DNA from: Methanosarcina sp. ERenArc_MAG2
GTDB lineage: Archaea > Halobacteriota > Methanosarcinia > Methanosarcinales > Methanosarcinaceae
NCBI GenBank assembly: GCA_023955635.1
Contig: JAMXHR010000010.1
Coordinates: forward strand, 124,001-188,000
Direction: 5' to 3'
Length of the DNA: 64,000 nt
In this document: piece after piece, positions 8,531-17,312 of the stretch
Position numbering within the stretch: position 1 is the stretch's first letter
Layout: every line of letters begins with the position of its first letter
Translations under genes and position numbers: made by a program
Notes under the pieces: model-generated
Seen by the model: only the letters and a program-made list of their open reading frames with translations
Databases searched by the model: none
What the model was told of the DNA's origin: nothing

Positions 8531-9264
8531 ACTTTACTGTATGAAAACCATATGATATATATTTTTTTAAATGTTTTGTCCTCTGTGCCATCAGGAAGCA
8601 ATAGACCATTCATGTCTGTCGTTATACTCATTGGCATATTCCTCGTCATTGGTTACTTGATGAATTTAGCGTGGAATTTTAAAAAGACGGATACGGTGAT
8701 TTTCCTAAAACAACTGCATAATTGCCTGAATCCGGTTTATTTCGGTAGATTGCTATTGAGATAAAGGGCAAAATGTAGCATATTAGAGGAAAAATACTGC
8801 ATTTTAGGATTTTTTCATGGAGTCCTTTCTCATTGCGTTTTTGTGTTTCCATTAATAGTAAAAATGCCTCAGTACGGTGATTTATGTTTGCCATGCATTT
8901 CTTATATCTTTTAGCTTTAAGCTTCATTAAGCCAAAATGATGAATTGTCTCATAACCGAAAGAAGCTTTGGATACTTTAAGAACTGAAGAAAAGAACTCT
9001 GAAAATCTGCAGGCCAAGACCGAAGACCTGAAAGCGCAGGTCCACACTCTCTACCACCAACTGCACACAAGGGACGAGCAGATAGAAAAGCTAAATGAGA
9101 ATATGTGTTTTTACTGTGAGAAAAAAGAAGCAGTAGCCACGAGTGTTTTCAACAACAAAAAATCCTAAAAATATCGGTTCATAAATATTTGAAATTATAT
9201 ATTTTTCATTTATTAATATACATCTTGGAAAGGGGCTGGCAAAAATACTCTTATTGTAAAGACA
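8531..9264. other. Interval of old debris before the flavin reductase
   Basis: Contains the promoter of the aerolysin-like gene at its left edge and one short coiled-coil frame (8968-9168). The rest shows only unsupported frames. Both strands carry gene-like scraps without starts, so it is probably decayed sequence. Confidence 0.45.
8968..9168 (+). pseudogene. Coiled-coil fragment
   Basis: A 66-codon frame starting at TTG, rich in heptad-like Leu/Glu/Lys ('ENLQAKTEDLKAQVHTLYHQL' region), followed by CFYC. It has no clear ribosome site. It looks like the tail of a longer coiled-coil protein rather than a complete gene. Could also be a chance frame. Confidence 0.3.
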
Positions 9265-9352
9265 GGTACTGTTTAGTTGACAGGGTTTGCTACTGACAGG
9301 CGCCACATGGTGCCGAAACTTTATCCAAGACTCTATAGACTACATAGTATCC
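9265..9352. mobile_element. 88-bp MITE, degenerate copy 1
   Basis: Inverted ends GGTACTGTTTAGTTGACAGG and (reverse complement) GGATACTATGTAGTCTATAG. It belongs with copies at 31698, 38606 and 38815. Its right end lies 24 bases before the iteron block, the same spacing as at 31698 and 38606, so element and iterons appear to travel as one promoter module. Confidence 0.65.
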
Positions 9353-9376
9353 ATAAGAAAAAATCAAATAGTATGG

Positions 9377-9436
9377 TCAAGTGCTATACTATCAAGCACT
9401 TTACTACCAAGTTATTTATTATCAAGTACTTGATTT
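9377..9436 (+). promoter_or_regulatory. Four 15-bp iterons, MarR-type operator array
   Basis: Four head-to-tail 15-base units: TCAAGTGCTATACTA, TCAAGCACTTTACTA, CCAAGTTATTTATTA, TCAAGTACTTGATTT. The same units stand before the MarR genes at 10805, 31422 and 38462. The last unit contains the palindrome CAAGTACTTG. The array ends 60 bases before the flavin reductase start, so it probably overlaps its promoter and binds the MarR protein(s). Confidence 0.75.
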
Positions 9437-9496
9437 TAAATGAACACACAATGTACAGAACAAACCGTAAACAGACCAGATGTGCAAGGAGGAAAG

Positions 9497-10079
9497 ATGA
9501 AAATCATTGGATTTATCGCAAGCCCGCGAAAAGAAGGCAATACCGCCTGGATCATCAACCAAATACTCGAAGAGGCGCAAGAACAGGGAGCTGAAATGCA
9601 ATCCTGGTCTGTCAGTGATCTTGATATCAAACCGTGCCGGGGTTGTTTGGGCTGTCACAAAGGAGATGGAGATCGGGGTTGTCTTATCAACGACGACATG
9701 CAGCAACTGTATGAAGCGCTTGCGTACGCCGATACCCTGGTGCTCGGCTCGCCGGTGTACATGGGGCAGATGAGTGCCCAGGCGAAGATATTTACCGATA
9801 GGTTGTTTGCGCACATATCTCCGCGCTTCTCTCCACATTTCAAAGAAAATGCCGTGAAAAAAGCTGCTGCTTGTGTTTACGCAGGGGAATCCTGATGCCG
9901 GCTTTTTCCAGGAGTATTTTGATTATACAAAAAAGATGTTTCAATTGCTGGAATTTGATGTGAAAGAGGTACTTGTCGTCGCCGGTATGCGAGATGAACC
10001 GGCGCATGAAAGAAAAGATCTGCACACTCTCTTGAAGGATGTTGGTTCATCGTTGGTTTCGGAAAGATTCCCGGAATAA
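9497..10079 (+). pseudogene. NADPH-dependent FMN reductase-like flavoprotein, one frameshift
   Basis: A flavodoxin-fold reductase of the iron-sulfur flavoprotein / WrbA-like group. It starts 'MKIIGFIASPRKEGNT', the FMN phosphate loop, and has 'CRGCLGCHKGDG', 'VLGSPVYMGQMSAQAKIFTDR' and a C-terminal helix region 'FFQEYFDYTKKMFQLL'. The start at 9497 has a strong GGAGG. The frame breaks at the six-A run near 9857-9862: removing one A joins 'AVKK' to 'LLLVFTQGNPDAGFF' and gives 193 residues. Either a sequencing error or a recent mutation. The 15-bp iterons upstream put it under the MarR regulators; a quinone or drug reduction role is likely but inferred. Confidence 0.85.
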
Positions 10080-10275
10080 TGAGGATATTGTAATTGAGGA
10101 TAAGTAGGGTATCCTTTTGTTTCCCGTGATGTACGAATAAAGGAGGCATTCAATCCATTCAGGCTTTGACGCGAATAATTGACCTATCCTTGGCGGTGAG
10201 TTGGATGTATCTCTTAGACATTTCGCGCCTGCCCTAATGGGCATGATTCTTGTGGAGGCGATAATAGCACCTATG

Positions 10276-10394
10276 TAGGACTTACGCGCTTGAAGTGCCA
10301 AATCAACTGCAGTAGGCTTACAACTTTCTGAAATTCAAATTCTAAATCTGATGGTTACTATGCTTGACTTTGAATCTTAAGTGCGTAAGTCCTA
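10276..10394. mobile_element. 119-bp MITE, copy B
   Basis: Ends TAGGACTTACGCGCTT / AAGTGCGTAAGTCCTA, flanked by a perfect 5-base duplication CTATG (10271-10275, 10395-10399). Same orientation as copy A. Confidence 0.9.
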
Positions 10395-10461
10395 CTATGA
10401 ACAAAGGTACACATGTATAGTTTCGGGTTCAGTAATATATTGGTATTTTACAGAGTATAAA

Positions 10462-10560
10462 AGTGAAAACAGTTTAGCATAACCGTCAAAAGACGGCGAC
10501 GCAAAGCCACGGGTCTAATGTTTTAAAACGATGATCGCTGAGTTGCAACAAGAAGCCAGA
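10462..10560 (+). ncRNA. GEMM-like (c-di-GMP-I type) riboswitch aptamer candidate
   Basis: The core GACGCAAAGCCACGGGTCTA (from 10497) is the hallmark of GEMM aptamers. Before it, AACCGTC-AAAA-GACGG forms the GNRA-like capped P2 stem in the right place (GGCAAACC...GGGACGCAAAGCC in the consensus). CAGTTTAGC (10470-10478) pairs over nine bases, with wobble pairs, to GCTGAGTTG (10537-10545) to form P1; 'GATGATCGCTGAGTTGC' matches the consensus 3' strand. TATA-like sequences sit at 10431 and 10453. The next gene is the MarR regulator at 10805. The family binds c-di-GMP or 3',3'-cGAMP in bacteria. Ligand and function here are unknown. Confidence 0.72.
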
Positions 10561-10600
10561 ATCCACGTGTTGTAACCTCTTTCTGTTGTTATAGTTCGCT

Positions 10601-10619
10601 TCGGGCCAAGTTGGCCCGA
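10601..10619 (+). terminator. GC-rich hairpin after the aptamer
   Basis: TCGGGCC-AAGTT-GGCCCGA forms a perfect seven-base stem 56 bases after the aptamer's P1. It could be part of an expression platform or a 3' end of a short RNA. No U-tract follows directly. Confidence 0.5.
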
Positions 10620-10700
10620 TGAATATCTGAATAATTCAAACTCTAAGACCGAACTTTTTTACATATCTTAAATCTAAGGAGAAAGACTTAAATAGTATTG

Positions 10701-10760
10701 TCAAGTACCTTACTATCAAGTACTTTACTATTGAGCACTTTATTGTTAAGTACTTGATAA
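10701..10760 (+). promoter_or_regulatory. Four 15-bp iterons before the MarR gene
   Basis: Units TCAAGTACCTTACTA, TCAAGTACTTTACTA, TTGAGCACTTTATTG, TTAAGTACTTGATAA in exact 15-base register, 44 bases before the start codon at 10805. Autoregulation by the MarR product is the natural reading; 15 bp is about 1.4 helical turns, so neighbouring sites lie on different faces. Confidence 0.8.
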
Positions 10761-10804
10761 TATTGTCTTGATAAGTTCTAGTCAGTAAAATGGAGATATT
10801 TCAT

Positions 10805-11404
10805 ATGAGTGAAATACAAAAAGAGATATTAGAGCAGTTCATACGCTTGCAAGGACTGCTACATCGCTACCATACGCAACATTTCATGGAATTTGGACCG
10901 TTGGGCAACCCGCACAGAGGACAGGGGCGCGTTCTCTCTATTCTAAAGATGAAGCCGGAAATAAGCCAAAAGGAATTAACTTACCTGCTGGATATGAGCA
11001 AGCAAGGTTTGGCGGAACTCCTTAATAAACTGGAAAAGAAAGGCTATATCAAGCGTGAACCGGTAGAGGAAGATCGTCGCAGCTTCAATATAAAACTAAC
11101 CGAAAAAGGTGCCGCCGTTGCCGGCGAGATGGATGACATACCGCTTGATCTGGATAAAGTGTTTGACTGTCTAAGTGATGAAGAACTGGCTAAACTTTAT
11201 GAATATTTAAAGCGCGTCATCGAATGCCTTGAAGATCAGTTACCGAGTGATGATTATGATTTGCACAAGCAGATGATGGAGAGCTTTATGGAACATTATC
11301 TCCAAGGAAGACATGGAGACGATTTCTCTGGTTTATTTGGAGGCAGATTCCCTCATGGGCAGGGTGGCAGGAAGGGTAATGACAATAGGAAAGAGGGACG
11401 TTAA
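10805..11404 (+). CDS. MarR-family transcriptional regulator
   Basis: A 199-residue winged-helix protein. Helix-turn-helix and wing are clear in 'ISQKELTYLLDMSKQGLAELLNKLEKKGYIKREPVEEDRRSFNIKLTEKG'-type order (about residues 52-102). A dimer helix region follows ('LSDEELAKLYEYLKRVIECLE'), then an unusual tail rich in Gly/His/Arg (SFMEHYLQGRHGDDFSGLFGG) beyond the normal MarR length of ~150. The start at 10805 rather than the in-frame ATG at 10790 is chosen because GGAGAT precedes it, and the paralogue at 31422 keeps only this one. Near-identical copies exist at 30850-31422 and, truncated, at 38462. It probably controls the downstream ABC exporter and itself. Confidence 0.93.
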   Translation: MSEIQKEILEQFIRLQGLLHRYHTQHFMEFGPLGNPHRGQGRVLSILKMKPEISQKELTYLLDMSKQGLAELLNKLEKKGYIKREPVEEDRRSFNIKLTEKGAAVAGEMDDIPLDLDKVFDCLSDEELAKLYEYLKRVIECLEDQLPSDDYDLHKQMMESFMEHYLQGRHGDDFSGLFGGRFPHGQGGRKGNDNRKEGR

Positions 11405-11721
11405 TGGCCTTCAGTTATTTCAGTTAAAATCTTAAAAACAATGTTTTAACTTTTACAAATAATTCCTTTTTAAAAGTTTTTACAGAAAAAGTATCTTGTA
11501 TAGTTAATAGATAGAGGTCGACGTTTTAAAAAGGATATATTCGTCATCGGTTAGTGTACGGTTTGTAAAAATAGGTCATTTTTAATATATTTTTATGCAA
11601 ATTTTTTAAATAAATAGAAATAATCAAAAAATAAGTAGCTAACTTAGGTTAAAAATTTATTCATTAGAATATATATAAAAATTGATTTTATTATCTAGAA
11701 ATAAGAAAAGCAGGTAATTAA
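11405..11721. other. Leader region before the ABC genes
   Basis: AT-rich 317-base interval with a strong TATA-like stretch (about 11668-11680) placed ~45 bases before the ATG at 11722, suggesting the ABC genes have their own promoter. No gene or stable RNA fold seen. Confidence 0.5.
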
Positions 11722-12009
11722 ATGGAACCAATTATTGAGGTCAAAAATCTTGTTAAAGTTTTCCATTCAAGAGGGAAAAAAATCACCGCAGTGAATGTTA
11801 GCTTCAATGTTTTTAAAGGAGAAATTTTTGGAATGATAGGTCCAAACGGAGCTGGCAAATCCACTACGTTTTCCATGCTGACCACTTTAATAAAGCCTAC
11901 AAGCGGCAGTATAAAAGTTGCTTGGAAGATGGCTATTCTGAAGATTAGACTTATGATGGATAGCGTTTTTCAGACCCAAATTGAAGGAAGGGGTCATATT
12001 GATATCTAA
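11722..12009 (+). pseudogene. Truncated ABC ATPase (N-terminal part)
   Basis: The first ~72 codons are an ABC-type ATPase with Walker A 'GPNGAGKST' and the DrrA-like start '[34 protein letters not shown]'. After 'SGSIKVA' the similarity ends and 22 unrelated codons follow. The missing continuation ('GFDIGKQDDMIRPIIGIVPQ') survives in the chimeric copy at 37899-38462, so an internal deletion fused this start to the region before the next gene. Confidence 0.85.
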
Positions 12010-12915
12010 TATTATAGAAGTAAAAAACTTTACAAAAAAGTACGACAGTTTTGTGGCTGTCGATAATATTTCCTTTAATGTAGAAAAAGGAACGGTTTTT
12101 GGCTTTCTTGGCCCTAATGGAGCAGGAAAAAGTACGACCATAAATACTCTCTGCACAATTGTTGATAAAACCGAAGGAAGCCTAAAAATTAATGGACATG
12201 ATGTAACTGAACAAAAATCTCAAGTAAGAAATGATATCGGAATCGTATTCCAGGAATCTACTCTTGATGGTAAATTAACGGTTGAGGAAAATTTGAAGCT
12301 TCACTGTGATTTCTACAACGTACCCAAAAATGAGGTTCGAGAGAGAATAGCTTTTGTACTTGAGCTTGTAGACCTTCAGAAATGGAGAAAAGCCCCGTGA
12401 ATAGTCTCTCTGGCGGTATGAAAAGAAGAGTGGAAATTGCAAGAGGACTGGTGCATTATCCAAAAGTTCTATTCTTGGACGAGCCAACTACTGGTCTTGA
12501 CCCTCAAACCAGAGTAAACATATGGGATTATATCAACAAGCTTCAAAAGCAGAAGAATATTACCATTTTCCTTACGACTCATTATATGGATGAGGCTGAA
12601 ATATGCAGCAAGGTAGCAATTATAGACCATGGAAAAATAGTGGCTTTTGATACTCCCTATAATCTTAAAAAGCAATATACTTCAACTGTAATGAAAATTA
12701 AAACTTGTGAAAATGAAAAGCTGGCACAACATCTAAAGGATCATTCTACCAAATATAAATTAGAGGATGATCTGTTTACAGTGTATTCATCAGAATTAAA
12801 TGAGTCAATGGAAATAATTTCAAAATTTAAGGCTTACATATCGGACGTCGAAATCAATAAAGGAACATTAAATGATGTATTTTTGGTTATCACGGGAAAG
12901 GAGATTCGGGGATAA
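11999..12915 (+). pseudogene. DrrA-like ABC exporter ATPase, one frameshift
   Basis: ATPase of an ABC-2 (daunorubicin-type) exporter. Walker A '[10 protein letters not shown]', Q-loop 'IGIVFQESTLD', signature 'SLSGGMKRRVEIARGL', Walker B 'VLFLDEPTTGLDP', switch His in 'LTTHYMDEAE'. The frame breaks at the C4 run near 12392: adding one C gives '…WRKAPVNSLSGGMKRR' and a 305-residue product. The TTG start at 11999 has GGAAGGGG in front; an ATG at 11981 is the alternative. Ends one base into the permease gene (ATAATG overlap). Because only one homopolymer base is missing, the gene may be intact in reality. Confidence 0.88.
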
Positions 12916-13739
12916 TGCGTGCGATAAAAGCAATTTTAGTCAGGAATTTAACGAATTTTACAAGAGATAAGCTGAAATTTTTCTTTACAATATTCATGTC
13001 GGTTCTCTTTCTGTTCATATTTTCCTTTGTAATGAAATCTACAGCCACGGGCCTAGAACAACCGATGAATTACCTTATTTCAGGAATTATCATCATGACT
13101 GTATTCCAATCTGCATTGAACAATTCAATGAACATCCTAGAAGATATATCCAGTGGATTTATGAAAGAGATTCTTGTTTCTCCTATTCCCAGATGGCAAA
13201 TATCTATCGGACAAATTCTTTCATCATCTGTTGTAGCATTGCTTCAAGGACTGATCATAATAATAATGGGACTGTTCATGGGATTGAATACAGATTTACT
13301 TCATTTTATAGAAATGCTTGGAGTAATGATTCTGGTGGGCATTACCTTCAGTTCTATAGGATTGTATCTAGCAACCCTAACAAAAAGTTCAACGACTTTC
13401 CAACTTATGATAAATATAGTTGTAATGCCTTTGACTTTTCTCTCGGGTGCATATATTCCTACCACAGTAATGCCAGACTTTCTACATCCAATCGTATATA
13501 TTAATCCCTTAACCTATACTACATCCATTTTCAGGTACATCACGTTGAAGATGGAAGGTTTATCTTCAGCTGAGCTTGTGAAAGCAGGAGTTGCATTTGA
13601 TATACATGGTTTTATAATTACGCCCTATATAGGATTATTAATTATTTTAACAATCTGCATTATTTTCTTCATCCTTTGTGTTTCACAATTCAACAACGCT
13701 GATTTTTCAAGAGTTAAAATATATAAAAGATCTCACTAA
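12915..13739 (+). CDS. ABC-2 exporter permease (DrrB-like)
   Basis: A 274-residue inner-membrane protein with six predicted membrane segments, N-terminal 'VRNLTNFTRDKLKFFFTIFMSVLFLFIFSFVM' and the ABC-2 signature region 'PLTFLSGAYIPTTVMPDFLHPIVYINPLTY'. It pairs with the ATPase upstream, with start and stop overlapping. Such pairs export hydrophobic drugs or lipids. The MarR gene and iterons upstream imply drug-induced expression. Confidence 0.9.
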   Translation: MRAIKAILVRNLTNFTRDKLKFFFTIFMSVLFLFIFSFVMKSTATGLEQPMNYLISGIIIMTVFQSALNNSMNILEDISSGFMKEILVSPIPRWQISIGQILSSSVVALLQGLIIIIMGLFMGLNTDLLHFIEMLGVMILVGITFSSIGLYLATLTKSSTTFQLMINIVVMPLTFLSGAYIPTTVMPDFLHPIVYINPLTYTTSIFRYITLKMEGLSSAELVKAGVAFDIHGFIITPYIGLLIILTICIIFFILCVSQFNNADFSRVKIYKRSH

Positions 13740-13771
13740 AACGAAACTTGAATGCAAAAATAGCATTCTGC

Positions 13772-13929
13772 AGGCTGTCTCAAAACTAAACTCGATTCTA
13801 CAATTGTGATAAAACGTTCTACTATGAGGCAAATTTACACTTGAATTTTCATAAAATTCATGATTTGAATTTAAAGCCAACGTTGCTCATTATCCAATTG
13901 TAGAAATGGTTTGAGTTTTGAGACAGCCT
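13772..13929. mobile_element. 158-bp MITE with AGGCTGTCTCAAAACT ends
   Basis: Perfect 16-base inverted ends AGGCTGTCTCAAAACT / AGTTTTGAGACAGCCT continue imperfectly inward ('TTCTACAATTG' on both sides). Non-coding. No clear target duplication. A further AGACAGCC stands at 14311, perhaps a fragment of another end. Confidence 0.8.
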
Positions 13930-14100
13930 ATCTGGATGTAATTTGTAAGGTTACAACGATCATACAATACTATTTCCTGGAGACAATGGGATATGGTTCG
14001 AGCACTGAGAAATCAATAAGCTTTAAACCTCAAACGACTGAAAAATTATTCGGTCACAAGTTTACTGTCTTTGATTTTGCCCTTCAAGGGCTTAAGAGCC

Positions 14101-14306
14101 GGTTCCGTTGCAAAAAATTCAAAAGAATATGTAAATCTATAAGTAATGAATAAAAATCAAAAAATTCAAGGAAAATATACCAACATTATAAAATAATACC
14201 AAACAATTGATTAATGTATTTAACTTCATTAAGAACCGAGTAATTTAAATTCTGTTCATTATCCCTAGATTTACATGCGTATTCTGAGATTTTTTGCAAC
14301 GGAACC
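14101..14306. mobile_element. 206-bp MITE with IS6-type ends
   Basis: Inverted ends GGTTCCGTTGCAAAAAAT, extending with mismatches for ~50 bases ('ATGTAAATCTA', 'TAATGAA' on both sides). The GGTTCYGTTGCAAA end is typical of the IS6/IS26 family. No transposase; a non-autonomous derivative. Confidence 0.8.
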
Positions 14307-14392
14307 ATAAAGACAGCCTCTTTGTCACACCTGTCCCAACCTTGACAACACTACTTTTACGTCGCTCTCAGCCTCTATATTGAAAAAACCAA

Positions 14393-14468
14393 GCGGTATA
14401 AATATTTAATTAGACGTCCGTCTGTGAGGATGCGACGACAAGACATGTCAACAAAACGATTAATATAA
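14393..14468 (+). pseudogene. Promoter, operator and first codons of a lost TetR-type regulator
   Basis: A TATA-like GGTATAAATATTTAA is followed by the near-palindrome AGACG-TC-CGTCT (14412-14423) and, after GTGAGG, the frame MRRQDMSTKRLI-stop. TetR-family proteins often begin with a basic STKRxI segment and bind such operators. The rest of the gene is gone. The family call rests on a few residues and the operator, so it is tentative. Confidence 0.35.
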
Positions 14469-14743
14469 AAATGCTTCATTGGTCATCAGTTAAGGAATTT
14501 TCTTGCCTGAAGGCTATTATTTTTATAGTAGAAATTGGCCTCAAATTTTAGCCTCTTTACCTAAAATCGATACCCTGTTCCAGTACAAATTCTGTCTAAA
14601 TTTTGGACATATGTTATGGGAATGAATCCAATTTGTCATGATTCCTCACTTAACCGAAGACGCACGAGTTATACTTAGATTTTCACAGATATGAGTTGGA
14701 GCCCAGTCTCTTTTGAAGTGAAATATGGACTTTCTGTCTGAAG

Positions 14744-15669
14744 TTAAAGGTTTATTCCGGTTGCATCAAAAAAAGCATCTTCCAATGAGAAAGAATTTTC
14801 CATAAGTTTGAAGACTCTACCTCCTCGCTCAACAATTAACTTATTAATTTCCGGTTTGACATCTATCTTGGAGTTTACAAAAATTTCCAAAATATTTTCA
14901 GTTTTCAATTCGGCTTTCACAACAAACTCCATATTCTCAATTAAAGAAACTATTTCAGAAGAGAGGTTGTAGACTCCAACTGTAATAACTCCATTTGACT
15001 CAAAGTGGCGGATTTTTTCAATTGTACTTTCGACGATAAGCTTGCCTTTATCCAAAATTCCAACATGGGTACAAATCTCCTGTATTTCCAGAAGGTTATG
15101 AGATGAAAGAAATATCGTGATCCCGTTGTTATTGTATTCGCGAAGAATTTGCCGAATTTGCCGGATTCCAACAGGGTCAAGGCCATTTGTGGGTTCATCG
15201 AGAATCAGTATTTTTGGATCATTCAAAAGAGCCTGGGCAATCCCCAGCCGCGTTTTCATGCCATGGGAAAAATAGCTCACTTTTTTGAACATTTCATTTC
15301 CAAGTCCTACCCTGTCCAATAAAATCCTGGATTGTTCCAGGCTCTCTTTTTACTCAGGCCTTTTAATCTGCCGTAATAGACCATATGGCTTAAGGCAATC
15401 CGCTCATCGTAAAAACCGGAATCCTGGGGAACCAAACCCAGAATCTTTTTAACTTTTCCTGATTCCGAAGACAAGTCCAGGCCATTAACAAAAATCTGTC
15501 CCTGTGTAGGTATTGAAAGCCCGGATAATAATTTTATTGTAGTTGTTTTTCCTGCACCATTCTGGCCCAAAAAGCCGTAAATACTTCCTTCTTCTACGTT
15601 CAGGGAAAGATTTTCCAGAACGAAGCGAGATCCATATTTTTTGTACAGGTTTTTAGTCGAGAGAATCAA
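14744..15669 (-). pseudogene. ABC-2 exporter ATPase, one frameshift
   Basis: ABC ATPase with Walker A 'GQNGAGKTTT', Q-loop 'LGLVPQDSGFYDER', a variant signature 'YFSHGMKTRLGIAQALL', Walker B 'ILILDEPTNGLDP' and switch His in 'LSSHNLLEIQE'. The two halves join when one A is added to the five-A run near 15350 ('LSKKESLEQSRILLDRVGLGNE'), giving 308 residues. Gln replaces Pro in Walker A, which is known in functional ATPases. It is co-directional with the permease at 15675 five bases upstream. Likely a bacitracin- or Nos-type exporter; substrate unknown. Confidence 0.87.
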
Positions 15670-15674
15670 GGTAA

Positions 15675-16424
15675 TTATAAATCCCTCCTTTTAATGGCTA
15701 CTAAACTCATGGACAAAAAGACCGAGATATACAGGAGCATTGAAAATAAGCTTTCAAAAATCGTGAGGTATCCAGATTCAACAGAGAAGCCTTTCATGAA
15801 CTCCATATTTTTAATCCCATAATAATAAGGGGTAATATATTTCAGATAACTCTCATCCCCCTGTAAAAAGAAAAATATCAAAATCCCAAGAAAGACAGCA
15901 GACATCACAAATGAAACTTTGCTGTTTGCAGACAGCGTCGAGATGAACAAAAAAATGCTTATGAAGCACCCCAGATAAAGGCTTGAAGAAATAAAAAACA
16001 AAACGATTTTCTCGAACTGAAAGGCATTACTTGCGGAATACTGATATATCAAGCTTATGAGCGCAATTCCAGAGGAAACGAGTGTAAATACTAAAAATAG
16101 ATAAAAGAATTTTCCCAGGATAAAGGATGATCTGTGAACCTTAGAGATTATGTATCTTACAGACCCGATTTCGATCTCATTGCTAACGATATCAAAAGAT
16201 GTTATCAAAGTCATAAAAGGCCCGATAGACAATACCATTACATATAAAATCAAAGTATAAGGGATGCCTTCAGAAATTGGAAATAAAAAGGATATATAAG
16301 TACTGTAATGCATTGCCAGGAAACAAAGAAATACAAAAATTCCACCAAATATCCAGGTATACCTACTTTTCGAACCCCTCAATATTTCATCTTCCCCAAT
16401 AATCCTTATTTCTGAGAAATTCAT
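15675..16424 (-). CDS. ABC-2 family permease
   Basis: A 249-residue membrane protein with six hydrophobic segments, of the NosY-like ABC-2 class. 'SNEIEIGSVRYIISKVHRSSFILGKFFYL' is the typical loop before the third segment. It starts after a good GGGAGGAC site nine bases upstream, and a TATA-like run lies near 16475. First gene of a two-gene operon with the ATPase. Confidence 0.88.
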   Translation of the reverse strand: MNFSEIRIIGEDEILRGSKSRYTWIFGGIFVFLCFLAMHYSTYISFLFPISEGIPYTLILYVMVLSIGPFMTLITSFDIVSNEIEIGSVRYIISKVHRSSFILGKFFYLFLVFTLVSSGIALISLIYQYSASNAFQFEKIVLFFISSSLYLGCFISIFLFISTLSANSKVSFVMSAVFLGILIFFFLQGDESYLKYITPYYYGIKNMEFMKGFSVESGYLTIFESLFSMLLYISVFLSMSLVAIKRRDL

Positions 16425-16847
16425 AATCTTCAGTCCTCCCTATTTCTAACCCTAATTTGACAGAAGCATACATTTTATTATGTATAACTTGGCTTCAAGC
16501 CTCTGTTTTGTTCATATAATTAAAATTTTTGACATATGTTCTGACATTTTTCCTTTTTTATAACGATGTTGTGTCGCTATAATGCATTTTTTATAATAAC
16601 CTACTGTGTTAATTAGTGAGATTTGTCAAATTTAGGTTCTAAGTTATAGGTAACAAACGCTGGCTTTAGAACCAGCAAAACTTATTCAACTTAAGAATAA
16701 TGATTAATAAAGTTTTGCGCTGTATTTAACTAGTGTCGCGAAAATTTAATTATGATACATAATGTTTGGACAGCTTCTCATCGGCATTCTTCTTCGTAAA
16801 TTTCCATTCTATTTTCTTTGGCATGAAAGTCCGTGATGAGAAATTCA
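16425..16847. other. Promoter region and hairpin, otherwise gene-free
   Basis: Contains the permease promoter at the left, a GCTGG...CCAGC hairpin near 16661-16677, and a solitary CTAG-TGTCGCG end at 16730-16740 that matches the small MITE at 18903. No coding sequence seen. Confidence 0.5.
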
Positions 16848-17312
16848 TCACGTGCTCTCTTCTTCCTTTTTCCCCAGAATTGCGATTATTCCACTAATTA
16901 TTGTTATCCTTTCATCAACCGAGAATATCTCAGTTTCCACAATCTTTCTCTTTTGAATTTCTCCCTTTTGATATCCAGTCTCGTCTTCATACATCTCATC
17001 CTTTGTAATAAGATGTCATATTATCGTTACAATTTTCCTTGCCAGTGCAATAATCGCCTTTGCAAATCCGATAGTCTTCTTTTTCCTGTTAAAAAACTCT
17101 TTTAACCTGCTATTTTTTCTTGCTGCTGCCTGAGCAATCTGAGTCAGAATCCACCTTGCTACTTTTGATCCTCTCTTAGTGATTCTACCGTTATGGTATT
17201 TATCTGCAGATTGATACACATTCGGAACTATTCCAAGCCATGAAGCAAGTTTATCTCCCGAAGAAAAATCTTTGAAATTGCCGATTTCAGCAATTAAAAT
17301 TGCCGCACTAAG
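16848..17312 (-). pseudogene. IS110-family transposase, C-terminal part
   Basis: Reads 'AAILIAEIGNFKDFSSGDKLASWLGIVPNVYQSADKYHNGRITKRGSKVAR' in order, the helix-hairpin-helix / transposase_20 domain of IS110 proteins with the serine-bearing 'QSAD' block. A TGA at 17016-17018 replaces the tryptophan of 'IIWHLITKDEMY'; beyond it the same frame stays open to 16848. The gene's middle lies at 18634-18898 and its front at 18987-19262; an ISAzo13 element and a MITE separate them. Confidence 0.88.

Larger units (their letters stand above)
13740..14743. other. Gene-free interval filled with MITEs and a regulator relic
   Basis: Holds two MITEs and the start of a lost regulator, listed separately. The remaining ~600 bases are AT-rich. 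A short block at 13960-14100 has no recognisable match. The ABC genes on both sides converge here, so terminators are expected. Confidence 0.5.

Noticed and set aside
8679..9047. 122-codon minus-strand frame as a gene
   Set aside because: No ribosome site, no family match, overlaps a coiled-coil frame on the other strand, and composition is not protein-like at its start.
9377..9436. Iteron block as a CRISPR-like array
   Set aside because: Units are contiguous 15-mers without spacers, no cas genes are present, and the same blocks recur before MarR genes.
10080..10275. Possible regulator fragments downstream of the flavin reductase
   Set aside because: No frame longer than chance on either strand with recognisable residues; treated as decayed sequence.
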